The position numbers and the translations under genes are program-made. Under the pieces are notes generated by a model. It made no database searches and had not been told where the DNA came from. It saw nothing but the letters and a program-made list of their open reading frames with translations. Positions 1 through 6,799 of a stretch of 10,012 nt of DNA are shown piece after piece; position 1 is the stretch's first letter; the number at the start of each line of letters is the position of its first letter. The DNA comes from Anaerolineae bacterium (GTDB lineage Bacteria; Chloroflexota; Anaerolineae; Aggregatilineales; Phototrophicaceae), in NCBI GenBank assembly GCA_025454675.1, contig JALONZ010000038.1, positions 1 to 10,012 on the forward strand, written 5' to 3'.

Positions 1-4
1 GTGT

Positions 5-71
5 GATTATAGCCTTAAAGTGGATTTTATGAAACAATGTGGTGTATGGAATTTGGGGTAAGGAAAATCAT
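5..71 (+). repeat. Direct repeat copy 1, upstream of IMPDH gene
   Basis: This 67-bp stretch aligns without gaps to 1731-1797, with about 54 of 67 bases identical by eye. The two copies flank the IMP dehydrogenase gene in the same orientation. One frame is open across both copies and ends at the same TAA (here 59-61), reading DYSLKVDFMKQCGVWNLG in this copy. The identity continues about 10 bases past that stop, and most differences between copies change the amino acid, so a non-coding repeat is more likely than a conserved peptide. This copy could also be the tail of a gene beginning to the left of the window. Confidence 0.7.
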
Positions 72-125
72 GGATTATGCAAAACCTCAAAGTAAATGAG
101 TGGCATTTATCCCCTGTACGCTACC

Positions 126-155
126 TTGAAGCACATCATCCATCTATGCTATGAT
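126..155 (+). promoter_or_regulatory. Probable sigma-70-type promoter of the IMPDH gene
   Basis: A TTGAAG box (126-131) and a TATGAT box (150-155) are separated by 18 bp. Transcription would start near 162, leaving a short leader of about 23 nt that carries the AGGAG ribosome site at 172-176. The match is by eye only. No operator or riboswitch-like structure is visible between the promoter and the gene. Confidence 0.5.
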
Positions 156-184
156 ACATTTAATCATAGTTAGGAGATAAATTG

Positions 185-1693
185 ATGGCATATTACTACG
201 ATGAGCCTTCGCGCACATTTAGCGAATATCTTTTAGTTCCGGGTTATTCTTCGGCTGATTGTGTACCCAACAATGTGACGCTCAGAACCCCCGTTGTGAA
301 GTATAAAAAGGGTGAAAATCCAGAAATTTCGATGAATGTTCCCCTTGTATCGGCAATTATGCAATCGGTCTCCAATGACACAATGGCAATTGCTTTGGCA
401 CGCGAGGGTGGCATTGCCTTCATCTACTGTTCACAACCCATCGAGCAACAAGTGGCGATGGTTAAAAATGTAAAACGGTATAAGGCGGGATTCGTCTCTA
501 GTGATTCAAATCTCCATCCCGATAACACGCTGGCAGATGTAATTGCCCTAAAAAAGAAAACCGGACATTCGACTGTCGCCGTGACTGATGACGGGACGGC
601 AACGGGAAAATTGCTTGGTATCATCACCAGCCGCGATTACCGTGTCAGTCGCATGGATACAGAGACCAAAGTCTCGGAATTTATGACCCCACTCAGCAAA
701 CTGATTTATGCCCAAGAGGGCATTACCCTAAGCGAAGCAAACGACATCATCTGGGAGCATAAAATCAACATCCTGCCCATCATTGATAGCAATCAACGCT
801 TGGCGGCATTCGTCTTTAGAAAAGATTATGACATCCATAAAACCAATGTGAATGAATTATTGGATTCATCCAAGCGGTATATCGTGGGTGCAGGGGTTAA
901 CACGCATGATTATGAGGAAAGAATCCCTGCTTTGGTGGATGCAGGTGTAGACATCCTGTGTATAGACTCCTCTGAGGGTTTTACCGAATGGCAGAGACGC
1001 ACCCTAACCTATGTCCGCGAAAAATATGGCGATAAAGTCAAGATTGGGGCTGGTAATATCGTTGACCGCGATGGATTTCGCTTTCTTGCCGATGCTGGTG
1101 CGGATTTTATCAAGGTTGGCATTGGTGGAGGCGCAATCTGCATCACCCGCGAAGCCAAAGGCATCGGGCGCGGACAGGCGACTGCGGTGATTGAAGTGGC
1201 TAAGGCACGCGATGACTATTTTGAAGAAACAGGTGTCTATATCCCTATCTGTTCGGATGGCGGGATTGTTCAGGATTATCACCTCACGCTGGCACTGGCA
1301 ATGGGCGCGGATTTTTGTATGTTAGGACGATATTTCGCACGTTTTGACGAAAGCCCTTCAAATAAAGTCATCGTGAATGGCAATTATATGAAAGAATATT
1401 GGGGCGAAGGCAGTGCGCGGGCGCGGAATTGGCAACGGTATACAAGCGGAGAAGGGTCTAAACTCTCGTTTGAAGAAGGTGTTGATTCTTATGTCCCGTA
1501 TGCGGGAACACTGCGTGATAATTTAGCAATCACATTGAGTAAAATTAAATCTGCGATGTGTAATTGTGGCGCATTGAGCATCCCAGAATTGCAACAAAAA
1601 GCGCGTTTAACATTGGTCTCATCCGTCAGCATTGTTGAGGGTGGCGCACATGATGTTGTTTTGAAAGACCAACAAACACGCATGATTGAATAA
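185..1693 (+). CDS. guaB: IMP dehydrogenase, Tritrichomonas foetus-like type
   Basis: This cytoplasmic enzyme oxidises IMP to XMP with NAD+, the committed step of GTP synthesis. The product is 502 residues. The ATG at 185 is preferred over the TTG at 182 because AGGAG (172-176) lies 8 nt upstream and the start MAYYYDEP matches the family. A (beta/alpha)8 barrel is interrupted at about 102-220 by a CBS pair (VAVTDDG... LLGIITSRDYR; NILPIIDSNQR). Visible active-site residues are Asp261, Trp269, catalytic Cys319 in GGGAICITRE, Asp358 in CSDGG, Arg382, and the flap dyad Arg418-Tyr419 in NWQRY. From memory, these fall at the same numbers as in the 503-residue T. foetus enzyme, so no insertions or deletions separate them. 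Two oddities are Ala317, where the family has the Ser that contacts the IMP phosphate, and His241, where T. foetus has Arg. The gene is flanked by 67-bp direct repeats. Confidence 0.95.
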   Translation: MAYYYDEPSRTFSEYLLVPGYSSADCVPNNVTLRTPVVKYKKGENPEISMNVPLVSAIMQSVSNDTMAIALAREGGIAFIYCSQPIEQQVAMVKNVKRYKAGFVSSDSNLHPDNTLADVIALKKKTGHSTVAVTDDGTATGKLLGIITSRDYRVSRMDTETKVSEFMTPLSKLIYAQEGITLSEANDIIWEHKINILPIIDSNQRLAAFVFRKDYDIHKTNVNELLDSSKRYIVGAGVNTHDYEERIPALVDAGVDILCIDSSEGFTEWQRRTLTYVREKYGDKVKIGAGNIVDRDGFRFLADAGADFIKVGIGGGAICITREAKGIGRGQATAVIEVAKARDDYFEETGVYIPICSDGGIVQDYHLTLALAMGADFCMLGRYFARFDESPSNKVIVNGNYMKEYWGEGSARARNWQRYTSGEGSKLSFEEGVDSYVPYAGTLRDNLAITLSKIKSAMCNCGALSIPELQQKARLTLVSSVSIVEGGAHDVVLKDQQTRMIE

Positions 1694-1730
1694 GTTGGTT
1701 AGGGCAATAAAATACTTGACAGATTGATGG

Positions 1731-1797
1731 GGTTATAGTCTTAAAGTGAGTTTTATGAAAAAAGTAGGTGTAAACAATTTTGGGTAACGAAAATCAT
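1731..1797 (+). repeat. Direct repeat copy 2, downstream of IMPDH gene
   Basis: This is the partner of the repeat at 5-71, in the same orientation, lying 38 bp after the IMPDH stop and 3 bp before the end of the convergent toxin gene. The shared open frame reads GYSLKVSFMKKVGVNNFG and stops at the TAA at 1785-1787. An in-frame TGA at 1725-1727 just upstream means this copy is not the end of a longer gene here. No intrinsic terminator is visible in this convergent intergenic space. Confidence 0.7.
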
Positions 1798-1799
1798 AT

Positions 1800-2159
1800 C
1801 TAAATTTCACCATCAGGCTTATCGGTTCTGATAAGTTCGTCGATAATATCTCTAATTTCATTCGGTGAAATATCGTTTATTTCTGTTTTTGAATAAATAA
1901 GAATCAGGATAACATTGTCTATGAGTTTGAGATAATAAACAACTCGAAACCCACCACTTTTACCTCGTTGTGAATCGGGATTTTTAAGCCTAACCTTATA
2001 AACATCATAACCCACATTCGGGATAAGGTCTCCTGGGCGATTATCCGCCTCAAGTTCACCAATTAAATCATACACAACATGGGTCACATTTGGATATTTG
2101 CGTGCAAGTCGCTTCAATTGGCGAAGAAATTCGGGTGGGGTATTAACTCTCGTTGGCAT
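1800..2159 (-). CDS. RelE/ParE-superfamily toxin of a type II toxin-antitoxin pair
   Basis: This 119-residue basic protein has the RelE/ParE/HigB fold signature: an N-terminal helical hairpin rich in Lys/Arg (FLRQLKRLARKYP, residues 11-23), then a strand pair KVRLKN, the motif GKSGGFRVVYYL (66-77) and LILIYSKTEINDIS (85-98). Family members are usually ribosome-dependent mRNA endonucleases (RelE-like) or gyrase poisons (ParE-like). The conserved Arg72 and the Tyr89/Lys91 region fit the RelE-like side, but the activity cannot be decided from sequence. Its start lies 17 bp inside the end of the antitoxin gene in another frame, and no good ribosome site precedes it, so translation is probably coupled. 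The gene converges on IMPDH. Confidence 0.85.
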   Translation of the reverse strand: MPTRVNTPPEFLRQLKRLARKYPNVTHVVYDLIGELEADNRPGDLIPNVGYDVYKVRLKNPDSQRGKSGGFRVVYYLKLIDNVILILIYSKTEINDISPNEIRDIIDELIRTDKPDGEI

Positions 2160-2409
2160 TATCTGTTAACTCGTGTTCAAGTGCATCAATCGCTTCACGG
2201 GCAGGTGTAAGATGCCCAGCGAGTGCTTCTTTCATAGATTGGCGCAAACTTTGAAGTATTTCGGCTTTAGTCATTTCATCAGAATCTTCTTCTGCCTGAG
2301 AATATATCTCATGGTATTTTAGCCCCTGCTGTTGCATATATAAAAATAATTCACGCCATTCTTCTAGTGATAATTGGTCAACTTGTTGAATAATATCTTT
2401 GACGGTCAC
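2143..2409 (-). CDS. Antitoxin of the RelE/ParE-type pair
   Basis: This 88-residue acidic protein lies immediately before, and overlaps, the toxin gene, the usual antitoxin-first order. Residues 1-30 (VKDIIQQVDQLSLEEWRELFLYM) look like a helical segment. Residues 47-82 (TKAEILQSLRQSMKEALAGHLTPAREAIDALEHEL) resemble the C-terminal half of small antitoxins common in Cyanobacteria and Chloroflexota, where the Ala-Gly-x-x-x-Pro turn precedes the toxin-binding tail. I see no clear ribbon-helix-helix or Phd motif, so the DNA-binding class is uncertain. The start is GTG, supported by GAAGGG about 9 nt upstream. By analogy it should neutralise the toxin and may repress its own promoter at 2442-2470. 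Confidence 0.75.
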   Translation of the reverse strand: MTVKDIIQQVDQLSLEEWRELFLYMQQQGLKYHEIYSQAEEDSDEMTKAEILQSLRQSMKEALAGHLTPAREAIDALEHELTDNANES

Positions 2410-2441
2410 ACTGATTATCCCTTCTACTGTTTGATAAATAG

Positions 2442-2470
2442 ATTATAACATGAAAGGGGTGTTTCAATAA
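2442..2470 (-). promoter_or_regulatory. Promoter of the toxin-antitoxin operon (extended -10)
   Basis: On the minus strand the sequence reads TGTTATAAT, a perfect -10 box (TATAAT at 2447-2442) with the TG of an extended -10 element. No strong -35 box is present: TATTGA at 16 bp or TTATTG at 17 bp spacing is the best available, which an extended -10 can tolerate. The start site would be near 2435, giving a leader of about 25 nt to the GTG start. The -35 region overlaps the hairpin behind the mannose-6-phosphate isomerase gene. Confidence 0.6.
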
Positions 2471-2478
2471 AACACCCC
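2456..2478 (-). terminator. Hairpin terminator after the manA gene
   Basis: A perfect 9-bp stem (GGGGTGTTT with AAACACCCC) and a 5-nt loop lie 11 bp beyond the manA stop. On the minus strand the stem is followed by TTTCATG, so the U-tract is only three residues and termination may be partial. Leakage would feed transcripts into the toxin-antitoxin operon just downstream. Confidence 0.55.
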
Positions 2479-2489
2479 AATATTCACCT

Positions 2490-3446
2490 CTACCAAGATA
2501 CAAGCATCTTCCCATTCCCCGACACCGTATATGCCCCAACAACCGCAGGGATGAGCGCCGTCTGTCCCAATCCCAACGGATAGGCTACCCCACCCGCCTG
2601 AATGGTTAGTTCACCCGCGATATTGGTGATGCCATGAAAGGTTTTGCCCCCTGTATCCAGCGAAGCAGGTTTATCTGCCGATACCGAATAGAAAAGGGTG
2701 CTGAAAAAATCACTTTCTATCATCGGTGCGTTATCACCATCTAACGGTGTATGGGTGATGATGGGCAGGCTGACCAAATTCGACACTTTCACCCCTTTTT
2801 CGATATGTAAGGGGCGCGGTTTGCCATCTAAATCCATCCGCCCCCAATCATATAAACGATAAGTGGTATCCGATGATTGTTGCACCTCATAGAGGACAAT
2901 TCCGGGTCCAATGGCGTGGATGGTGTTGGCGTGCATAAATAAAATATCACCTGCTTTGACCGTTTGATAAACCAAGAGTGGTTCAAGTGTATTGGTCGCA
3001 ATGGCGTGCGCGACAGCCTCGTGCGATGTGTTGGGGATGATGCCCATCACCAATTTCGCATCAGGTTCGGCATGAAGGATAATCCACGCTTCGGTTTTGC
3101 CACGCGGTTCACCTTCTAATTCGGCGGCTTGTTCATCATTCGGATGCACCTGCACCGATAACCAATCTTCGGCATGAATAAATTTGACCAGTAACGGAAA
3201 TCCTTCTGAAACATCATATGGTTTGCCAATCATCTCCTGTGGGAATTGATTCAACAATTGCCCCAACGTCTGACCAGCATATACGCCGTTGGTGATAGTG
3301 CATTGGTCATGGAGTTCCCACGCTTCACCGTAGGGGTCGGCTGTGGGGAGGGTTTTATTCAAAACAGAAGCCAATTTGCGCCCACCCCATACTTTGATGT
3401 GTAAGCGCGATTCCAGTAAAAGCGGGTAGAGTGTGGTTGTTGTCAT
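2490..3446 (-). CDS. manA: Mannose-6-phosphate isomerase, class I
   Basis: This zinc enzyme interconverts fructose 6-phosphate and mannose 6-phosphate. It supplies mannose units for glycans or lets the cell use mannose. The 318 residues fit the short bacterial type I form. The zinc ligands are visible: Gln99 and His101 in VQVHPNDE, Glu119 in GKTEAW, and His177 in HANTIHAIG. Other family motifs are KVWGGRKL (18-25) and YRLYDWGRMDLDGKPRPLH (196-214), with a C-terminal cupin barrel after that. The ATG at 3446 is chosen because AAGGA sits 7 nt upstream and the family begins near LYPLLLESRL. A longer in-frame start would add 29 unrelated residues. The gene is divergent from the kinase gene and ends before a hairpin terminator. 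Confidence 0.93.
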   Translation of the reverse strand: MTTTTLYPLLLESRLHIKVWGGRKLASVLNKTLPTADPYGEAWELHDQCTITNGVYAGQTLGQLLNQFPQEMIGKPYDVSEGFPLLVKFIHAEDWLSVQVHPNDEQAAELEGEPRGKTEAWIILHAEPDAKLVMGIIPNTSHEAVAHAIATNTLEPLLVYQTVKAGDILFMHANTIHAIGPGIVLYEVQQSSDTTYRLYDWGRMDLDGKPRPLHIEKGVKVSNLVSLPIITHTPLDGDNAPMIESDFFSTLFYSVSADKPASLDTGGKTFHGITNIAGELTIQAGGVAYPLGLGQTALIPAVVGAYTVSGNGKMLVSW

Positions 3447-3538
3447 GTTCGTATCCTTATTCAAACGAAATGGATTAGCAGAAGCACCATTATTATCATA
3501 TAATTCTGACAGTATAGGTATACACACTGGCAAGGGCT
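3447..3538. promoter_or_regulatory. Divergent control region between manA and the Ser/Thr kinase gene
   Basis: This 92-bp AT-rich gap must carry both promoters. For the kinase, TATAAT at 3499-3504 would give a leader of about 28 nt, but no good -35 box precedes it. For manA, TATACT on the minus strand (3516-3511) is possible. A dyad GTATA-GG-TATAC (3512-3523) lies over that manA -10 candidate and just after the kinase -10 box, where a bound protein could act on both genes. All of this is by eye. Confidence 0.35.
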
Positions 3539-5737
3539 ATGTCTGACGAATTCATTGGCAAAACAATAGGCGGATACGAAATTATAGAGGCGATTGGGCA
3601 AGGGGGGATGTCGAGTGTTTATCGCGCCCGTCAACATTCGATGAATCGGATGGTGGCGCTCAAAATTTTGCCCCGTCATCTGATGCGGGATGCCACCTAT
3701 TTGGAACGCTTCAAGCGCGAAGTGAGCATCATCGCCAAATTAGAACATCGCAATATTGTCCCCGTTTATGATTATGGTGAACACAACGGGCAACCCTTCA
3801 TCGCCATGCGTTATATGGCGGGTGGCTCGGTGGATGATTTGCTTCAACACGGTGTGATGGATGACCGCGATATTTTGAACATCCTGCGCCAAGTTGCGCC
3901 TGCCCTCGATTATGCCCACAGCAAACAGGTGCTTCATCGTGACCTCAAACCGAGTAACATCTTGTTGGATGAAGCAGGTGGGGCATATATCACCGATTTT
4001 GGCATCGCCCGCGTATTGAATGAATCGGGTGATAAAATCACCACACAAGGCGTTGTTGGGACACCCAGTTACATGAGTCCGGAACAGGCACAAGGGCAAG
4101 TTTTGGATGGTCGGAGCGATGTGTATTCATTGGCGGTGATGTTATTTGAGATGGCAACCGGTCGCCGTCCATTTGAAAATGATACGCCCTATAGCATCGC
4201 CGTCATGCAAGTGACCACACCACCGCCCAATCCGCGCAGTATTCGCCGTGATGTTAGCCCATCACTAGAAACAGTCATCTTGAAAGGACTCCGCAAACGG
4301 CGCGAAGAACGTTATCAAAATGCCGCAGAACTGGTGGCGGCGGTCGAAAAGGCAATTGAACAGCCGCTCCTTATTCAAGATGATACCCAGCGCGGCACAA
4401 TTTTATATCAAGCAGAGACATCGCCATCACCCGCCTTGTTGATGGAAGAAAATACGCCCGTCAGCGTTATTTTTAGCCCACCATCGAATGCGCCTGTGAT
4501 TTATGCCCCGCCACAAACAGGCTCATCGGGCATGAATGCGCCCGTGCGCCAAACCCCGCCCATCAGCAAAAAGATAAAAAAGCGCAAACCGCGCCCCAAT
4601 TTGCTCATTAGCTTATTAGTCGGAAGCGTCATCGGATGTGGCTTATTGACCGTCCTCGCGGTAATGGGATTTGCCATGTTGGATGATTTGCTCAATCCAG
4701 CGCCTACCCCAACCAACACCCAAACCGCCGAGACCACATCCGAAGTGGCGATACCGACCATCATCATCCCCACCCTAGACCCCACCAGTCAGGCGGCACG
4801 AGATGCCATTTTGGGTGAAGGCACGTCCACACCCACAAGCACCGAATCGGTGTATATCACCGCCACCTTTGCGCCTGTGGGTGTCCGTGAAACACCTACC
4901 CCTTCCCCTCCCCCATCGGCAAATTCACTAGAAGATGCAGAACTAATTTATTTTGCACTCCGTGATGAATTATACGACCTGTATCTATACCGTTTCGATA
5001 CCAACACCGAAATTCGGCTGACAACGGATAGCGCACGCAACTCCTACCCCATCGCATCTCCTGATGGGCAATATGTGGCGTTTCAATCAGATAGAGACGG
5101 CGATTTTGAAATTTATATCCTCACCATCTCCACCAATGCCATTCGCCAATTGACCAATAATAATGTCAGTGACCGCCTCGCAACATGGTCGCCGAATGGG
5201 GAGTGGATTGCCTATTCATCCGACACGCGCAACAATGGCGCACATGATTTATATCGTGTCCGTTTTGAAGGGGGTGAACCCGAATTACTCTATGGGGATG
5301 ATAATCGCAACAGCCACGCCCGTTATAGCAATGATGGCAATTTTATTGTGTTCACGACAGGCTCGGTACTCGATTCTGCCACATGGGAAATTGCCATTTT
5401 AGACCTGAATACGCGCGAAGTCCGTTATTTAACCGATAACGATGTGAGCGATGCTTTCCCCTCATTCAGCCCAGATGATAACATGATTATTTATTCCAGC
5501 ATCGGACGGGGCAACGGTGCAATTTATACCATTCCAGCCGATGGCATTGGCTTCCCTACCCTGCTATATGATGGCGTGGGGTATGATTGGGGCGCGAGTT
5601 ATAGCCCAGATGGGCGGTATGTCGCCTTCACCGGTGAAATTCAAAATGAGTCGTTCATCTATGTGATGAATAATGACGGGACAAATGTCCAGCGTATTGC
5701 CGAAATTAACGGATTTTATCCATCATGGATACCCTAA
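3539..5737 (+). CDS. Transmembrane Ser/Thr protein kinase with TolB-like outer sensor domain
   Basis: This 732-residue receptor-like kinase (PknB/Hanks type) has a kinase domain at about 13-273: Gly-loop GQGGMSSV (20-27), VALK Lys42, the helix C Glu61, HRDLKPSN with catalytic Asp135, DFG at 153-155, GTPSYMSPE (174-182) and SDVYSLAVMLFEM. All catalytic residues are present, so it should be active. A basic stretch KKIKKRKPRP (344-353) precedes one membrane helix (about 355-380), then a Pro/Thr-rich spacer (387-462). From 465 to the end are PD40/TolB-like propeller repeats (SPDGQYVAFQSD, SPNGEWIAYSSD, SNDGNFIVFTTG, SPDDNMIIYSS, SPDGRYVAFTGE), expected outside the membrane as sensor or binding platform. 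AAGGG lies only 2 nt before the ATG, an unusually close ribosome site, but MSDEFIGKTIGGYEII is a typical start. It is followed after 3 bp by a GntR regulator. Confidence 0.93.
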   Translation: MSDEFIGKTIGGYEIIEAIGQGGMSSVYRARQHSMNRMVALKILPRHLMRDATYLERFKREVSIIAKLEHRNIVPVYDYGEHNGQPFIAMRYMAGGSVDDLLQHGVMDDRDILNILRQVAPALDYAHSKQVLHRDLKPSNILLDEAGGAYITDFGIARVLNESGDKITTQGVVGTPSYMSPEQAQGQVLDGRSDVYSLAVMLFEMATGRRPFENDTPYSIAVMQVTTPPPNPRSIRRDVSPSLETVILKGLRKRREERYQNAAELVAAVEKAIEQPLLIQDDTQRGTILYQAETSPSPALLMEENTPVSVIFSPPSNAPVIYAPPQTGSSGMNAPVRQTPPISKKIKKRKPRPNLLISLLVGSVIGCGLLTVLAVMGFAMLDDLLNPAPTPTNTQTAETTSEVAIPTIIIPTLDPTSQAARDAILGEGTSTPTSTESVYITATFAPVGVRETPTPSPPPSANSLEDAELIYFALRDELYDLYLYRFDTNTEIRLTTDSARNSYPIASPDGQYVAFQSDRDGDFEIYILTISTNAIRQLTNNNVSDRLATWSPNGEWIAYSSDTRNNGAHDLYRVRFEGGEPELLYGDDNRNSHARYSNDGNFIVFTTGSVLDSATWEIAILDLNTREVRYLTDNDVSDAFPSFSPDDNMIIYSSIGRGNGAIYTIPADGIGFPTLLYDGVGYDWGASYSPDGRYVAFTGEIQNESFIYVMNNDGTNVQRIAEINGFYPSWIP

Positions 5738-5740
5738 ATT

Positions 5741-6415
5741 ATGCCCCTCAAAGAATCATCGGCAACCCTCGCCGAAATTGTCGCCGATACCATCCGCACG
5801 CAATTACGTGATGGGGTGCATCGGTGTGGAGATAAGCTGGCAGAACTGACCCTCTCGAAAGAATTGAATATCAGCCAAAATACCGCCCGTGATGCACTCG
5901 CCTTGCTCATTCAAGAAGGGTGGCTGGTCAAACGCCCCCGTTATGGCATCACCGTGCGCCAATTCACCAGCGATAGCGCCGATGAATTGTTCACATTATG
6001 GGGAACATTAGAAAAATTGGTGATGCACTGGGTGATGAAAACCATCACCAACGCCGAAATTGCCCATGTCAATCGGTTGGTGCTGGTTGCGCGTGACCAA
6101 GCCATGTACGGGGACGTGCGCGATATGCTGAATACGCGGTTTGAGATTCATCACTTTTTATTGCAAATCGCCAATAAACCCCAAACCAGCATGATATTGC
6201 ACCAGATTTATAATCAGGTGTGGTTATTAGAGGTGTTGCGGATGGATTATGCGCCCCGCAATGCCATTCATCACCGCGAATTGCTAAATGGCTATGATAT
6301 GGTGTGTCGGGCAATGGGTGAACGCAATCTTCACGGGGCGCAAGAGGCACTGTATTTTGCCATTATCAATGATGCCAAGCCATTTTTGCCTGTGGTAGAT
6401 TTATTAAACACGTAA
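5741..6415 (+). CDS. GntR-family transcription regulator (FCD/FadR-like) with an incomplete metal site
   Basis: The 224-residue protein has an N-terminal winged helix (about 10-73: LAEIVADTIRTQL, LSKELNISQNTARDALALLIQEGWL, then the wing RPRYGITV) and a C-terminal all-helical domain (about 80-215) of FCD type. FCD domains usually hold a metal through an Asp and three His. Here His137 (IHHFLLQIANKP) and His178 (HHRELLNG) fit two of these. The third His falls on Ala207 (EALYFAII) in my alignment, and the Asp of the D-x-x-F-H motif is also absent, so ligand or metal binding may differ from relatives. The ATG is 3 bp after the kinase stop with no separate ribosome site, which suggests coupling and one operon. 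Its targets cannot be named. Its last 12 bp overlap the end of the opposing DUF6575-like gene. Confidence 0.85.
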   Translation: MPLKESSATLAEIVADTIRTQLRDGVHRCGDKLAELTLSKELNISQNTARDALALLIQEGWLVKRPRYGITVRQFTSDSADELFTLWGTLEKLVMHWVMKTITNAEIAHVNRLVLVARDQAMYGDVRDMLNTRFEIHHFLLQIANKPQTSMILHQIYNQVWLLEVLRMDYAPRNAIHHRELLNGYDMVCRAMGERNLHGAQEALYFAIINDAKPFLPVVDLLNT

Positions 6416-6799
6416 TTCACTCGGTAATCCTCTGGATTCGATATTCAAAAATTCACCTTTATCAGGCAATTGGTCATCTGTTAAATCTGCAATATTCACC
6501 ATCATAATTTGTGGGGTGTTACCATCTAAAAATAGTCGAACCAAAAATACAAAATCATCTTCCGCATGGGCAAAGGCATCGTGCAAATCAATTATCCCCA
6601 CCCGAATTTGTTGAAAACGGTCATGGGATAAACTCGCATACAACCATGTTTCAGAATCGGGATGAACCCCTTCTTGAACAACCAAATAATGCGTATATGA
6701 GGCATTGCGACAAGCAAATAGCAATGGTTTATCATGATATTCATAAATTTCGATGATTTCCAATTTTCCGAGCATCGTATTTTGTGGCAAAAGCATCAT
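6404..6799 (-). CDS. DUF6575-like protein of unknown function
   Basis: This 131-residue protein is probably cytoplasmic, with no signal peptide or membrane helix. I recognise the opening LGKLEIIEIYEYHDKPLLFACRN (10-32), followed by TWLYASLSHDRFQQIRVGIIDLHDAF (51-76), as the pattern of the uncharacterised DUF6575 family. The family has no assigned activity known to me. Conserved-looking features are the EYxDxPLLFxC segment, an acidic stretch AEDDF (79-83), and a short Asp-rich tail. The gene starts inside the stop codon of the upstream unknown gene (ATGA overlap), with GAGG about 13 nt upstream, so it is almost certainly co-translated with it. A second ATG directly follows the first. The function is not known. 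Confidence 0.7.
   Translation of the reverse strand: MMLLPQNTMLGKLEIIEIYEYHDKPLLFACRNASYTHYLVVQEGVHPDSETWLYASLSHDRFQQIRVGIIDLHDAFAHAEDDFVFLVRLFLDGNTPQIMMVNIADLTDDQLPDKGEFLNIESRGLPSELRV

Noticed and set aside
1716..1744. TTGACA at 1716-1721 with TATAGT as a rightward promoter
   Set aside because: The spacing is only 12 bp, the alternatives at 16-18 bp are poor, and no rightward gene follows for more than 1.7 kb.
3447..3533. N-terminal extension of the mannose-6-phosphate isomerase
   Set aside because: The added 29 residues do not resemble the family and span the divergent promoter region. The ATG at 3446 has a proper ribosome site.
3740..4099. 119-residue minus-strand open frame opposite the kinase domain
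   Set aside because: It is a shadow of the kinase coding sequence, whose catalytic motifs are all intact in the forward frame.
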